In this document: one piece after another, positions 38,996 through 47,028 of the stretch | Position numbering within the stretch: position 1 is the first letter of the stretch | Layout: the number at the start of each line of letters is the position of its first letter | NCBI GenBank assembly: GCA_016710935.1 | Contig: JADJTY010000014.1 | Location: forward strand, 1-64,000 | DNA length: 64,000 nt | Direction of reading: 5' to 3' | Source: Chitinophagaceae bacterium | GTDB lineage: Bacteria > Bacteroidota > Bacteroidia > Chitinophagales > Chitinophagaceae | The notes under the pieces: model-generated | Database searches by the model: none | The model's input: only the letters and a program-made list of their open reading frames with translations | Told to the model about the DNA's origin: nothing | Translations under genes and position numbers: made by a program

Positions 38996-40047
38996 TTAAA
39001 AATGCCAGTTATTCTGTTTTAATAAAATGATGGCGCCTGTTACCAGCATATTGAATAATGATAATGGTATCAGAATCCTCCAGCCCAGGTTCATTAACTG
39101 ATCGTACCTGAATCTGGGAATGGTCCATCGTACCCACATGAACAGGAATATGAAACAAACAACTTTTGCCATTAATGCCATGATACCAAACAGGGCCATC
39201 CAGTTTTGATTATAATCTGCTTCGTTTATAAACGGAATGTCATAGCCACCAAAAAACAAGGTAGCCATTATCACACTACTCACAAACATATTGATGTATT
39301 CAGAAAAAAGGTAGAAACCCAGTTTCATGGATGAATACTCTGTATGATAGCCGCCGATCAACTCACTCTCTGCTTCCGACAGATCGAATGGTGCCCGGTT
39401 ACATTCCGCAAATGAACAGATCAGGAACAACAAAAAGCCTAAAGGCTGATAAACAATGTTCCAATAACCGGCCTGCTGTTGCAATACCATCTCTTTAAGG
39501 CTGAGCGTTCCGGTTACCATCAGTAATGCAATGATCGTGATACCCATGGCCAGTTCGTAACTGATGATCTGCGAAGCTGCTCTTAAGCCGCCCATCAGCG
39601 AAAATTTATTATTACTTGCCCAGCTGCCGATCATGATACCATACACACCCATACTTACAACGGCAAACACATATAATATTCCCACATTCACATCTGCGAT
39701 CTGTAAAGAAATATCCCTGTCGAAAAAGTGTATTTTATCTCCCCAGGGAACAACAGCACTCGTCATAATTGCAGTAAGCATGGCAAGAGAAGGTCCGAGT
39801 ATAAATAAGAACTTAGAAGAAAAATCAGGAATGATCTCTTCTTTAAAAACAATTTTAATCCGTCTGCTACAGGTTGTAAAATACCAAATGGACCTGCACG
39901 GTTAGGGCCACGCCTGTCCTGCAAAATAGCTGCGATCTTTCTTTCACCATACGTTGCATACATGGCAATAAGCAATGATGCCATAACCACTATGACGATC
40001 AAAACCAGTTTCTCAATAATTAATGCAAAATCAATTGCTAAAAGCAT
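38996..40047 (-). CDS. nuoH: NADH-quinone oxidoreductase subunit H (one frameshift)
   Basis: The N-terminal part (VMASLLIAMYATYGERKIAA, then DRRGPNRAGPFGILQPVADG) and the larger C-terminal part (NKFSLMGGLRAASQIISYEL; ECNRAPFDLSEAESELIGGY) lie in different frames. Adding one A at 39842-39844 joins them (LKLFLKEEIIPDFSSK) and gives 351 codons. NuoH sits at the quinone site. All neighbours are intact and this is a core gene, so a sequence error is far more likely than a real break. No compensating copy was seen. Confidence 0.93.
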
Positions 40048-40066
40048 ATCCTTTTTTTAATAATTC

Positions 40067-41257
40067 TTACTCTTTGGGTAACCCCCACTGTGTTGATTCG
40101 CCTTCTCCCTTTACAAACTCTCCAGACTTTGCAAAATCTTCCTTGTGCGATGGCCTGTCAATTTCACTTAAATGAATGTTGGGATTATTTACACCACTTA
40201 CATTATGTATGTTCATTAATAATTTAGGATCACGTCCGTTCAATACTTTTTTAATGGTATCGTTCGGCATTTCCAGGCCTGCATATTTATTGGCACCGAT
40301 AACGGAATGCCTGCTGATGGCTGTTAACCCTTCAATTGTCCAGTCGCTTGTTTTCTTTTTATCAAAGCGGCAGGTATTGCAGATCCAGCCAGTTTTCCCC
40401 CGTCCGACCGGGTCATCCGGGCGGGCATCGTAGCTCTGCACTTCACCCCATTCGTCTTTCCGTGCTGTAACTCTAAAAACTTCATCACCACGTAACCACA
40501 AGGTAGCTTTACCGCAGCACTTCGGGTTTTCGCAAGCACGATGTGCATCAACCGGCTTGGTAAACCAAACACGGTTTTTAAAGCGAAAAGTTTTATCGGT
40601 TAACGCACCAACCGGGCAAACATCGATCATATTGCCACTGAAGTCATTGTCGATTGCTTTGGAAATGTAGGTTGATATTTCTGCATGATCGCCACGATCT
40701 AAAATGCCATGTACTCTTTTATCGGTGATCTGGTCTGCCACATAGGTACAGCGATAACAAAGAATACACCTGGTCATGTGCAGCTGTATGTAAGGACCAA
40801 TATCTTCTTTCTCAAAAGTTCTTCTTTTAAATTCGTACCGTGTTCCTGCTTTTCCATGATCGTAACCCAGGTCCTGCAAATGACATTCCCCTGCCTGGTC
40901 GCAGATAGGGCAATCAAGCGGATGATTGATCAGTAAAAATTCAACCACACCATTCCTTGCATCAATTACTTTTTCGCTGGTGATATTTTTAACCACCATA
41001 CCATCCATTACGGTTGTGCGGCAACTGGCCATTAATTTAGGCATGGGCCTTGGATCGGCTATTGAACCTGCAGCAACTTCTACCAAACAGGTACGGCATT
41101 TACCGCCGCTACCTTCCAGCTTGCTGTAATAGCACATAGCAGGTGGTGTAACATCGCCACCAATTTGCCTGGCCGCATTTAATATTGTAGTGCCAGGGGC
41201 AACATCTATCGTGATGTTGTCGATGGTTACTTTAAAAGTTTTTATTTCGTCTGCCAT
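40067..41257 (-). CDS. nuoG: NADH-quinone oxidoreductase subunit G, short form
   Basis: A 2Fe-2S ferredoxin domain (CRTCLVEV, near residue 60) is followed by the His-Cys3 4Fe-4S site (HMTRCILCYRCTYVAD) after PICDQAGECHLQDLG, and a further Cys cluster (ENPKCCGK, CNTCRF). There are 396 aa; the C-terminal molybdopterin-oxidoreductase-like domain of many NuoG proteins is missing. Short NuoG proteins are normal in Bacteroidota. It stands between nuoF and nuoH. Confidence 0.92.
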   Translation of the reverse strand: MADEIKTFKVTIDNITIDVAPGTTILNAARQIGGDVTPPAMCYYSKLEGSGGKCRTCLVEVAAGSIADPRPMPKLMASCRTTVMDGMVVKNITSEKVIDARNGVVEFLLINHPLDCPICDQAGECHLQDLGYDHGKAGTRYEFKRRTFEKEDIGPYIQLHMTRCILCYRCTYVADQITDKRVHGILDRGDHAEISTYISKAIDNDFSGNMIDVCPVGALTDKTFRFKNRVWFTKPVDAHRACENPKCCGKATLWLRGDEVFRVTARKDEWGEVQSYDARPDDPVGRGKTGWICNTCRFDKKKTSDWTIEGLTAISRHSVIGANKYAGLEMPNDTIKKVLNGRDPKLLMNIHNVSGVNNPNIHLSEIDRPSHKEDFAKSGEFVKGEGESTQWGLPKE

Positions 41258-41281
41258 AATTTCTTTCTTATCAGATCTATC

Positions 41282-42637
41282 TTATGCCACCACTGGTATA
41301 TGAATGGGATCAGCATAATGTGCCAATCCATAATTGCTTGTCAAACACTCCACCGGATTTTTTACATGCCACTCAAACTCATCCCTGAAATGCCTGATGG
41401 CTGCTGCAACCGGCCAGGCCGCTGCATCGCCCAACGGGCAAATCGTATTGCCTTCAATCTTACGTTGAATATCCCACAACAGATCAATATCACTCAGCTT
41501 GCCTTTACCATTTTCAATATTCAATAATATTTTTTCCATCCAGCCGGTTCCTTCACGACAGGGACTACATTGTCCGCAGCTTTCATGACGGTAGAACCTT
41601 GCTAAAGTATACGTGTGTTTTACCACACACTGGTTATCATCCAAAACAATAAAACCACCCGAGCCCATCATACTGCCGGTTGCAAAACCGCCATCACTCA
41701 GGCTTTCATAATTCATCAATCTTTTTTCTCCTTTGGCAGTTGTTAATAATAAATTAGCGGGAAGGATCGGAACTGATGATCCACCGGGAATGCAGGCTTT
41801 TAATTTTCGTCCGTTTGGTATGCCGCCACAATATTCATCACTGAAAATAAATTCTTCCACCGAGATGGTCATATCAATTTCGTAAACACCGGGTTTATTT
41901 AAATTGCCACAGGCGCTCATTAATTTGGTGCCTGTACTTTTTCCAACGCCGATCTTTGCATATTCTTCGCCGCCATCATTGATGATTGGAACAACGGCTG
42001 CAATGGTTTCTACATTATTTACCACGGTTGGTCTTTCCCAGGCCCCTTTTACAGCCGGGAACGGAGGCTTGATTCTTGGGTTTCCACGTTTTCCTTCCAA
42101 TGATTCTATCAATGCCGTTTCTTCGCCACAGATATAAGCACCGGCACCACGATGAACATAGATCTCACAATCAAAGCCGCTGCCCAAAATATTTTTTCCA
42201 AGGAAGCCATGGTGTTTTGCTTCTGCAATGGCCTGTTCTAAAATATCAACGATCCAGTGGTATTCGCCACGTATATATATGTACGAAACATTGGAGCCAA
42301 GTGCGAATGAAGAAACGATCATTCCTTCAATTAAAATATGCGGGATGAATTCCATCAGGTACCTGTCTTTAAAAGTACCGGGTTCACTTTCATCGGCATT
42401 AACCACCAGGTGACGGGGAACGCCTTCGGGCTTTGCAATAAAACTCCATTTTAAGCCTGTAGGAAACCCTGCGCCACCACGGCCTCTTAAGCCACTCTTC
42501 TTCACTTCTTCCACAATATCGGCAGGAGCCATTTTGAATGCCTTCTCCACACTGCGGTAACCACCCTCACGGCGGTATACATCATACAACCTGATGTTTT
42601 CTACATGTGCTTTTTCTAATAATAATTTTCTACTCAT
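41282..42637 (-). CDS. nuoF: NADH-quinone oxidoreductase subunit F
   Basis: The NADH-binding GRGGAGFPTGLKWSF, the FMN-binding region (ADESEPGTFKDRYLME, GAGAYICGEETALIESLEG), and the 4Fe-4S site CGQCSPCREGTGWMEK are all present in 451 aa. It takes electrons from NADH. It follows the inserted NTF2-like gene by 120 bp, with a CCCCTAAAGGGG repeat in the gap. Confidence 0.95.
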   Translation of the reverse strand: MSRKLLLEKAHVENIRLYDVYRREGGYRSVEKAFKMAPADIVEEVKKSGLRGRGGAGFPTGLKWSFIAKPEGVPRHLVVNADESEPGTFKDRYLMEFIPHILIEGMIVSSFALGSNVSYIYIRGEYHWIVDILEQAIAEAKHHGFLGKNILGSGFDCEIYVHRGAGAYICGEETALIESLEGKRGNPRIKPPFPAVKGAWERPTVVNNVETIAAVVPIINDGGEEYAKIGVGKSTGTKLMSACGNLNKPGVYEIDMTISVEEFIFSDEYCGGIPNGRKLKACIPGGSSVPILPANLLLTTAKGEKRLMNYESLSDGGFATGSMMGSGGFIVLDDNQCVVKHTYTLARFYRHESCGQCSPCREGTGWMEKILLNIENGKGKLSDIDLLWDIQRKIEGNTICPLGDAAAWPVAAAIRHFRDEFEWHVKNPVECLTSNYGLAHYADPIHIPVVA

Positions 42638-42644
42638 AATCCCC

Positions 42645-42663
42645 TATCCCCTAAAGGGGGACG
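42645..42663. repeat. CCCCTAAAGGGGG palindromic repeat upstream of nuoF
   Basis: TCCCCTAAAGGGGGA is a near-perfect palindrome. A related block lies at 42749-42777 and another, CCCCTAAATGGGGG, at 33959-33972, so it is a dispersed short repeat family. Confidence 0.55.
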
Positions 42664-42748
42664 ATTGTGTTTTACGATTTATTTTTTGTTGCCAACATTT
42701 TATTTTAATCATTGCTTTCCTCAAACATTCCCAGTTTTCAGACTCTAA

Positions 42749-42777
42749 GTTCCCCCTTTAGGGGGCGGAGGGGGTTG
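42749..42777. repeat. Dispersed CCCCTTTAGGGGGC repeat forming a gene's 3' end
   Basis: This G/C-rich repeat, TCCCCCTTTAGGGGGCGGAG then GGGGTTGGG, overlaps the last codons of the NTF2-like gene. It is related to the copy at 42645-42663. Confidence 0.5.
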
Positions 42778-43195
42778 GGGCCTTCACTGCCTGCCTTGCA
42801 AACAACACCCAGCGCTTTCCTTTCTTCACCCATACTTCCAGTACTTTTAAATGATACGTTTGGGTTGCTGCTTTCATAGTTGCGGTAATGTTTGCCACAA
42901 ACCGCACATTAGCCATTGTTCCATTTATCAATACTGAAATACTATCTTCTTTATAAACCTGGTAGCTGATGTAAGCTGTTTCCAGGTTCTTCAACATCTC
43001 CGTTTTATTTTCCACCCAGCCGTTGCTGTGGCCGTAACTCAATGCCTTGTCAGTTTGCTGGTTTATAGAAACTGTATTCTTATTAACCAGCGCCTGGTGA
43101 AATTCTTTTACTGTTGTTATCAGTTTTTCTTCATCAGTTTGCGCATTTGTAAATGCAACCAAAAAGAAAAATAATATCGTCAATGAACTTTTCAA
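42758..43195 (-). CDS. Secreted NTF2-like (DUF4440-type) protein inside the nuo operon
   Basis: A signal peptide (MKSSLTILFFFLVAFTNAQ) is followed by an NTF2-like fold: helical VKEFHQALVNKNTVSINQQT, ALSYGHSNGWVENKTEMLKN, then VANITATMKA and LKVLEVWVKKGKRWVLFARQ. It has no link to complex I by family, but starts 2 bp after nuoE ends. Its C-terminus (APTPSAP) and stop are read from the palindromic repeat at 42749-42777. It could bind a small molecule or act as an enzyme in the periplasm. The substrate is unknown. Confidence 0.8.
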   Translation of the reverse strand: MKSSLTILFFFLVAFTNAQTDEEKLITTVKEFHQALVNKNTVSINQQTDKALSYGHSNGWVENKTEMLKNLETAYISYQVYKEDSISVLINGTMANVRFVANITATMKAATQTYHLKVLEVWVKKGKRWVLFARQAVKAPTPSAP

Positions 43196-43197
43196 TC

Positions 43198-43692
43198 TTA
43201 ATTAGCCTTTGCCCTGCACTCTTCAATAATGGCATCTACTTTTTCTTTGGTAAGATGTTCCCGGTAATGTTTTCCCAATTGCATCATCGGTGCATATCCA
43301 CAGGCACCCAGGCATTCTACAGTCTTCAAAGTAAACATACCGTCAGCCGTTGTTTCGCCTACACCAATGTTTAGTTTTTCTTTGATGTAAGCAATGATAT
43401 TATCGCTGCCATTGATCATGCATGGCCCTGTCTGGCAAACTTCAAACATATATTTACCAACCGGGCTTAAATTAAACATGCTGTAAAAACTGGCCACTTC
43501 GTACACTTCAATGGGCTCAATTTTTAAAACAGAAGCTACATAATCCATTACCGGCACATCAAGCCAGCCGCCAAATTCCTGCTGCGCCATATGCAATACC
43601 GGCAGCAAGGCACTTTTATGCCTGCCTTCGGGATAGCGTTTTACTATCTCCGCAACTTCAGCCAATTTTTCTTTTGAAAATTCAACACTCAT
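43198..43692 (-). CDS. nuoE: NADH-quinone oxidoreductase subunit E
   Basis: The 2Fe-2S ligands are in VCQTGPCMINGSD and VECLGACGYAPMMQL. 164 aa is typical. It lies 21 bp after nuoD. Partner of NuoF in the NADH dehydrogenase module. Confidence 0.94.
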   Translation of the reverse strand: MSVEFSKEKLAEVAEIVKRYPEGRHKSALLPVLHMAQQEFGGWLDVPVMDYVASVLKIEPIEVYEVASFYSMFNLSPVGKYMFEVCQTGPCMINGSDNIIAYIKEKLNIGVGETTADGMFTLKTVECLGACGYAPMMQLGKHYREHLTKEKVDAIIEECRAKAN

Positions 43693-43713
43693 AATTCTAA
43701 ATTCATAATTAAT

Positions 43714-44931
43714 TTATGCATCCATTTCTCCGGCTATCAAATTCAAACTACTCATGGTAATTACCGCATCACTCAACATACCACCTTTCACCAACTCTTC
43801 AAATGCCTGGTAATAAATAAAACATGGCCTGCGGAAATGTAAACGGTAAGGTGTTCTTCCTCCATCACTGATCAGGTAAAATCCCAATTCGCCATTGCCG
43901 CCTTCTACGGAACTATATACTTCACCAACCGGCATTTCCGCTTCGCCCATCACAATTTTAAAGTGATAGATGAGCGCTTCCATTTTGGTGTACACATCTT
44001 TTTTCTCTGGTAAATAATAGGCAGGCACATCGGCATGAAAAACCTCAGCTTCGGCACCTTTAAATTCTTTTACTTTCTGAAATGCCTGTTCTATAATGCT
44101 CAGGCTCTGCCACATTTCTTCGTTGCGAACCAAAAAGCGGTCGTAACAATCGCCGGTAGTACCAACAGGTACAGTAAAATCGAAATCCTCGTAACTGCTG
44201 TATGGTGTATGCACACGTACATCATAATCAACACCTGCAGCACGCAGGTTTGGACCGGTAAAGCCATAATTCAATGCACGTTCGGCAGAGATAGGTCCGC
44301 AGCCAATCGTACGATCCATGAATATCCGGTTACGGGTAAACAGGTTTTCAAACTCTTTTAAAACCTTAGGATATTCCTTTAAGAATTTTTCGAGTTTCTG
44401 GAATGCCGCAGGAGTGAAATTCCTTTCAAAACCGCCAATACGCCCAATAGTAGTAGTAAGGCGGGAGCCACATACTTCTTCATATATTTCGTAAATTAGT
44501 TCACGATATTGCATCACGTATAAAAAACCAGAGAAGGCACCACTATCCACACCAACAATAGAATTGCAGATCAGGTGATCTGAAATTCTCGCAAGTTCCA
44601 TGATGATCACCCTCAGGTAATCAACTCTTTTGGGAGTTTGAACACCCAGTAATTTTTCGCAGGTAATATGCCAGCCCATATTATTGATGGGCGATGAGCA
44701 ATAATTTAAACGATCGGTAAGTGGAGTGATTTGATATAAAGGTCTGCGTTCTGCAATCTTTTCAAATGCACGGTGAATATAGCCGATGGTAGAAGTAGAT
44801 TTCATTACTCGCTCACCATCCAGCTCCAGGATATTCTGAAATACACCATGCGTGGCCGGATGCGTTGGCCCCAGGTTTAGCGTGGTGGTCTGCTTTTCAA
44901 TACTTCCTTCCGGTAATAAAATGTGTTCCAT
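43714..44931 (-). CDS. nuoD: NADH-quinone oxidoreductase subunit D
   Basis: The 49-kDa family start LNLGPTHPATHGVFQNILEL, with the His of the quinone site, is followed by SPINNMGWHITCEKLLG, ELARISDHLICNSIVGVDSG and IGCGPISAERALNYG. 405 aa. It is a separate gene from nuoC, as is usual in Bacteroidota. A small membrane protein gene lies between it and nuoC. Confidence 0.95.
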   Translation of the reverse strand: MEHILLPEGSIEKQTTTLNLGPTHPATHGVFQNILELDGERVMKSTSTIGYIHRAFEKIAERRPLYQITPLTDRLNYCSSPINNMGWHITCEKLLGVQTPKRVDYLRVIIMELARISDHLICNSIVGVDSGAFSGFLYVMQYRELIYEIYEEVCGSRLTTTIGRIGGFERNFTPAAFQKLEKFLKEYPKVLKEFENLFTRNRIFMDRTIGCGPISAERALNYGFTGPNLRAAGVDYDVRVHTPYSSYEDFDFTVPVGTTGDCYDRFLVRNEEMWQSLSIIEQAFQKVKEFKGAEAEVFHADVPAYYLPEKKDVYTKMEALIYHFKIVMGEAEMPVGEVYSSVEGGNGELGFYLISDGGRTPYRLHFRRPCFIYYQAFEELVKGGMLSDAVITMSSLNLIAGEMDA

Positions 44932-44936
44932 ACCCC

Positions 44937-45137
44937 TCAGCTATTAATGCGTTTTTTATTTTTAATGAATTCATACAGGTCATAAGCAAAATAAATTATC
45001 ACACCTGTATATAAAATCCCACCAATCATACTCATTCCTTTATCTTCTCCAATTGAGAATTTATAAAAAGAACGCACTGTTAAATATGTAAATAAAGCTA
45101 TTACAAAAATTAAATATGGTAACCTGTATTTTTTCAT
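44937..45137 (-). CDS. Small membrane protein between nuoC and nuoD
   Basis: A 66-aa protein; the start is taken as MKKYRLPYLIFVIALFTYLT (ATG 45137) rather than a TTG 15 bp upstream. There are two membrane segments (YLIFVIALFTYLTVRSF and GGILYTGVIIYFAYDLYEFI) and a basic end (KNKKRINS). It lies 5 bp before nuoD. I do not recognise it. The position hints at an accessory to complex I, but it may be a chance insertion. Confidence 0.6.
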   Translation of the reverse strand: MKKYRLPYLIFVIALFTYLTVRSFYKFSIGEDKGMSMIGGILYTGVIIYFAYDLYEFIKNKKRINS

Positions 45138-45228
45138 AAACCAAGTATTCAATTCTTATTTTGAGATGCTTCTTACCTCAGCATGACAGTAATCCTTGAC
45201 TACCGGCAGCATCCGTGTCATCCATGTT

Positions 45229-45741
45229 CTACCCTCTTCCAAACATCTCATCATCCTTATCGATCCTGCTCTGGTCTTCTACAGGATATTGTTTCCTCAT
45301 GGGAAAATAATCCATATCATCTACATTCAATATCCGGATAAGGTTTGGATGTCCTATAAAATTCACGCCAAAAAAATCGTAGGTCTCTCTTTCCATATGA
45401 TTAGCCGAGCGGTACAATGCAGTTGCACTGAACACATCAGGCTTCTCAATATCAACAAATATCTTAAAACGTATTCTTACATTATCAACCAGGTTGTGCA
45501 GGTGATACACCACAGCCAGTTCTGCTCCTTTATTATCAGGATAATGAACCGCCTGCAGATCAGTGAGGAACTGAAATCTCAGTTCTGCATCATCAAATAA
45601 AAACTGGAGAATTTTTAAATTAAGATCCTTTGGTGCGGTAAAAGTGAGCATACCATAAGGCTCCTGCCAATCGGTTAATTGATCGGGGAATTTTTCAGTC
45701 AGTTTTAGTTGTATTGTTTCGTTCGTCAAAGTCATTTCCAA
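45229..45741 (-). CDS. nuoC: NADH-quinone oxidoreductase subunit C
   Basis: The 30-kDa family motif ERETYDFFGVNFIGHPNLIR is followed by ILNVDDMDYFPMRKQYPVED. 170 aa. The gap to nuoB (118 bp) has an imperfect inverted repeat, with CAGATTTTAGATTG on one arm and CAATCTAATATCCC on the other. Confidence 0.94.
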   Translation of the reverse strand: MEMTLTNETIQLKLTEKFPDQLTDWQEPYGMLTFTAPKDLNLKILQFLFDDAELRFQFLTDLQAVHYPDNKGAELAVVYHLHNLVDNVRIRFKIFVDIEKPDVFSATALYRSANHMERETYDFFGVNFIGHPNLIRILNVDDMDYFPMRKQYPVEDQSRIDKDDEMFGRG

Positions 45742-45859
45742 TTTCAGATTTTAGATTGTCGATTTTAGATTTTTAAAACTCCAAAACCGAATGCTGATCT
45801 TGAGGTTTTTAGTTTGTGTAACGGAGGAAATCCGAAATCTACAATCTAATATCCCAAAT

Positions 45860-46429
45860 CTATTGTATCCCATATCCAGCCAGCAACTCCTTATACTGGT
45901 CACTATGCCGCCTCCTCAATCCTTCAGCATGTACAAGATCCTGTATTTTCATAAAACCATCTAATATCGCTTCGGGCCTTGGCGGACAACCGGGCACATA
46001 CACATCTACAGGAATTACCTGGTCGATGCCCTGCAACACAGAATAGGTATCAAATATACCTCCTGAAGAAGCACAGGCGCCAACCGCTACAACCCAGCGT
46101 GGCTCGGCCATTTGCAGGTATACCTGGCGTAAAACAGGCCCCATTTTTTTGGCGATGGTTCCCATTACCAATAACAGATCGCACTGGCGTGGCGAAAAAC
46201 TCATACGTTCGGCACCAAAGCGGGCCAGGTCATAATGACTGGCTGCTGTTGCCATAAACTCAATACCACAGCAACTGGTTGCAAATGGTAAAGGCCAGAT
46301 GGAATTTTTACGGGCAAGGCTAACCACTTTTTCAAAATTGGTTGCCATAAACCCTTCTCCCATGTACCCTTCCGGGATACCGTCGAATTTTACGTGATTA
46401 TTATATTGTACCGGACGACTCATAGACAC
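45860..46429 (-). CDS. nuoB: NADH-quinone oxidoreductase subunit B
   Basis: The N2 cluster ligands are in FATSCCGIEFM, GACASSGGIFDTY and VPGCPPRPEAILDG. 189 aa. It carries the last Fe-S cluster before quinone. The gap to nuoA is 67 bp and holds part of the GCAATTTGC/TTGCTTAT repeat family. Confidence 0.95.
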   Translation of the reverse strand: MSMSRPVQYNNHVKFDGIPEGYMGEGFMATNFEKVVSLARKNSIWPLPFATSCCGIEFMATAASHYDLARFGAERMSFSPRQCDLLLVMGTIAKKMGPVLRQVYLQMAEPRWVVAVGACASSGGIFDTYSVLQGIDQVIPVDVYVPGCPPRPEAILDGFMKIQDLVHAEGLRRRHSDQYKELLAGYGIQ

Positions 46430-46496
46430 AAATGATTAAATTCTTATCAAAAAAATTGGCAATGGCAATCGACAATTTGCAAATTGCTTATGCTTA

Positions 46497-46892
46497 TTAC
46501 TCCTCCCACTTCAAAGCTCCCTTCTTAAAAATATAAACCAACCCTGCTATAAATAACGAAACAAACATAACCACGGCCATAAAACCACTCCATCCAAGTT
46601 CCCTGAAATTTACTGCATAAGGATAAAAGAAAATCACCTCCACATCAAACAACACAAAAAGTATAGCAACCAGGAAATACTTCACAGCCATTGGCTGGCG
46701 GGCATTACCTCTTATTTGTATACCACTTTCAAAATTCTGTAACTTATCGGAAGTGGCCCTTTTAGGACCAAGGAAATTTGAACCCACAATGATGGCCGCA
46801 ATGAGTCCAACGGCAAAGAGCATCTGAAGGGCAATGGGCAGATAATTTGCCGCATTATTAACATCGGTGGCTTGTAATAAGAAAAACTCCAT
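46497..46892 (-). CDS. nuoA: NADH-quinone oxidoreductase subunit A
   Basis: Three helices, with the motif LFDVEVIFFYPYAVNF including the conserved acids, in 131 aa. First gene of the 14-subunit operon: A, B, C, small protein, D, E, NTF2-like, F, G, H, I, J, K, L, M, N. A promoter and an upstream terminator bound the operon on this side. Confidence 0.95.
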   Translation of the reverse strand: MEFFLLQATDVNNAANYLPIALQMLFAVGLIAAIIVGSNFLGPKRATSDKLQNFESGIQIRGNARQPMAVKYFLVAILFVLFDVEVIFFYPYAVNFRELGWSGFMAVVMFVSLFIAGLVYIFKKGALKWEE

Positions 46893-46916
46893 ATAAAAAT
46901 CGTTTCTTAATATCTA

Positions 46917-46946
46917 CAAAAATACGGCAGCCATGGCAATATTCAA
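46917..46946 (-). promoter_or_regulatory. Promoter of the nuo operon (TTG-N17/19-TATTTTTG)
   Basis: On the minus strand, -7 box TATTTTTG (46917-46924) lies 24 bp upstream of nuoA, with a TTG (46944-46946) 19 bp farther out. This fits the Bacteroidota sigma factor consensus. Confidence 0.6.
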
Positions 46947-46960
46947 TAGTTTGTAAAACA

Positions 46961-46996
46961 AAACCCCGTTATCTTTTAAATAACGGGGTTTTTATA
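46961..46996 (-). terminator. Terminator of the TPR gene, insulating nuoA
   Basis: A perfect 12-bp stem (46961-46972 with 46980-46991) with a 7-nt loop and T-rich flanks. It follows the TPR gene stop on the minus strand and precedes the nuo promoter. The stem may work in both directions. Confidence 0.85.
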
Positions 46997-47028
46997 ATTG
47001 TGTTAACCTTTTTTCTTTTTAGCGGGCA

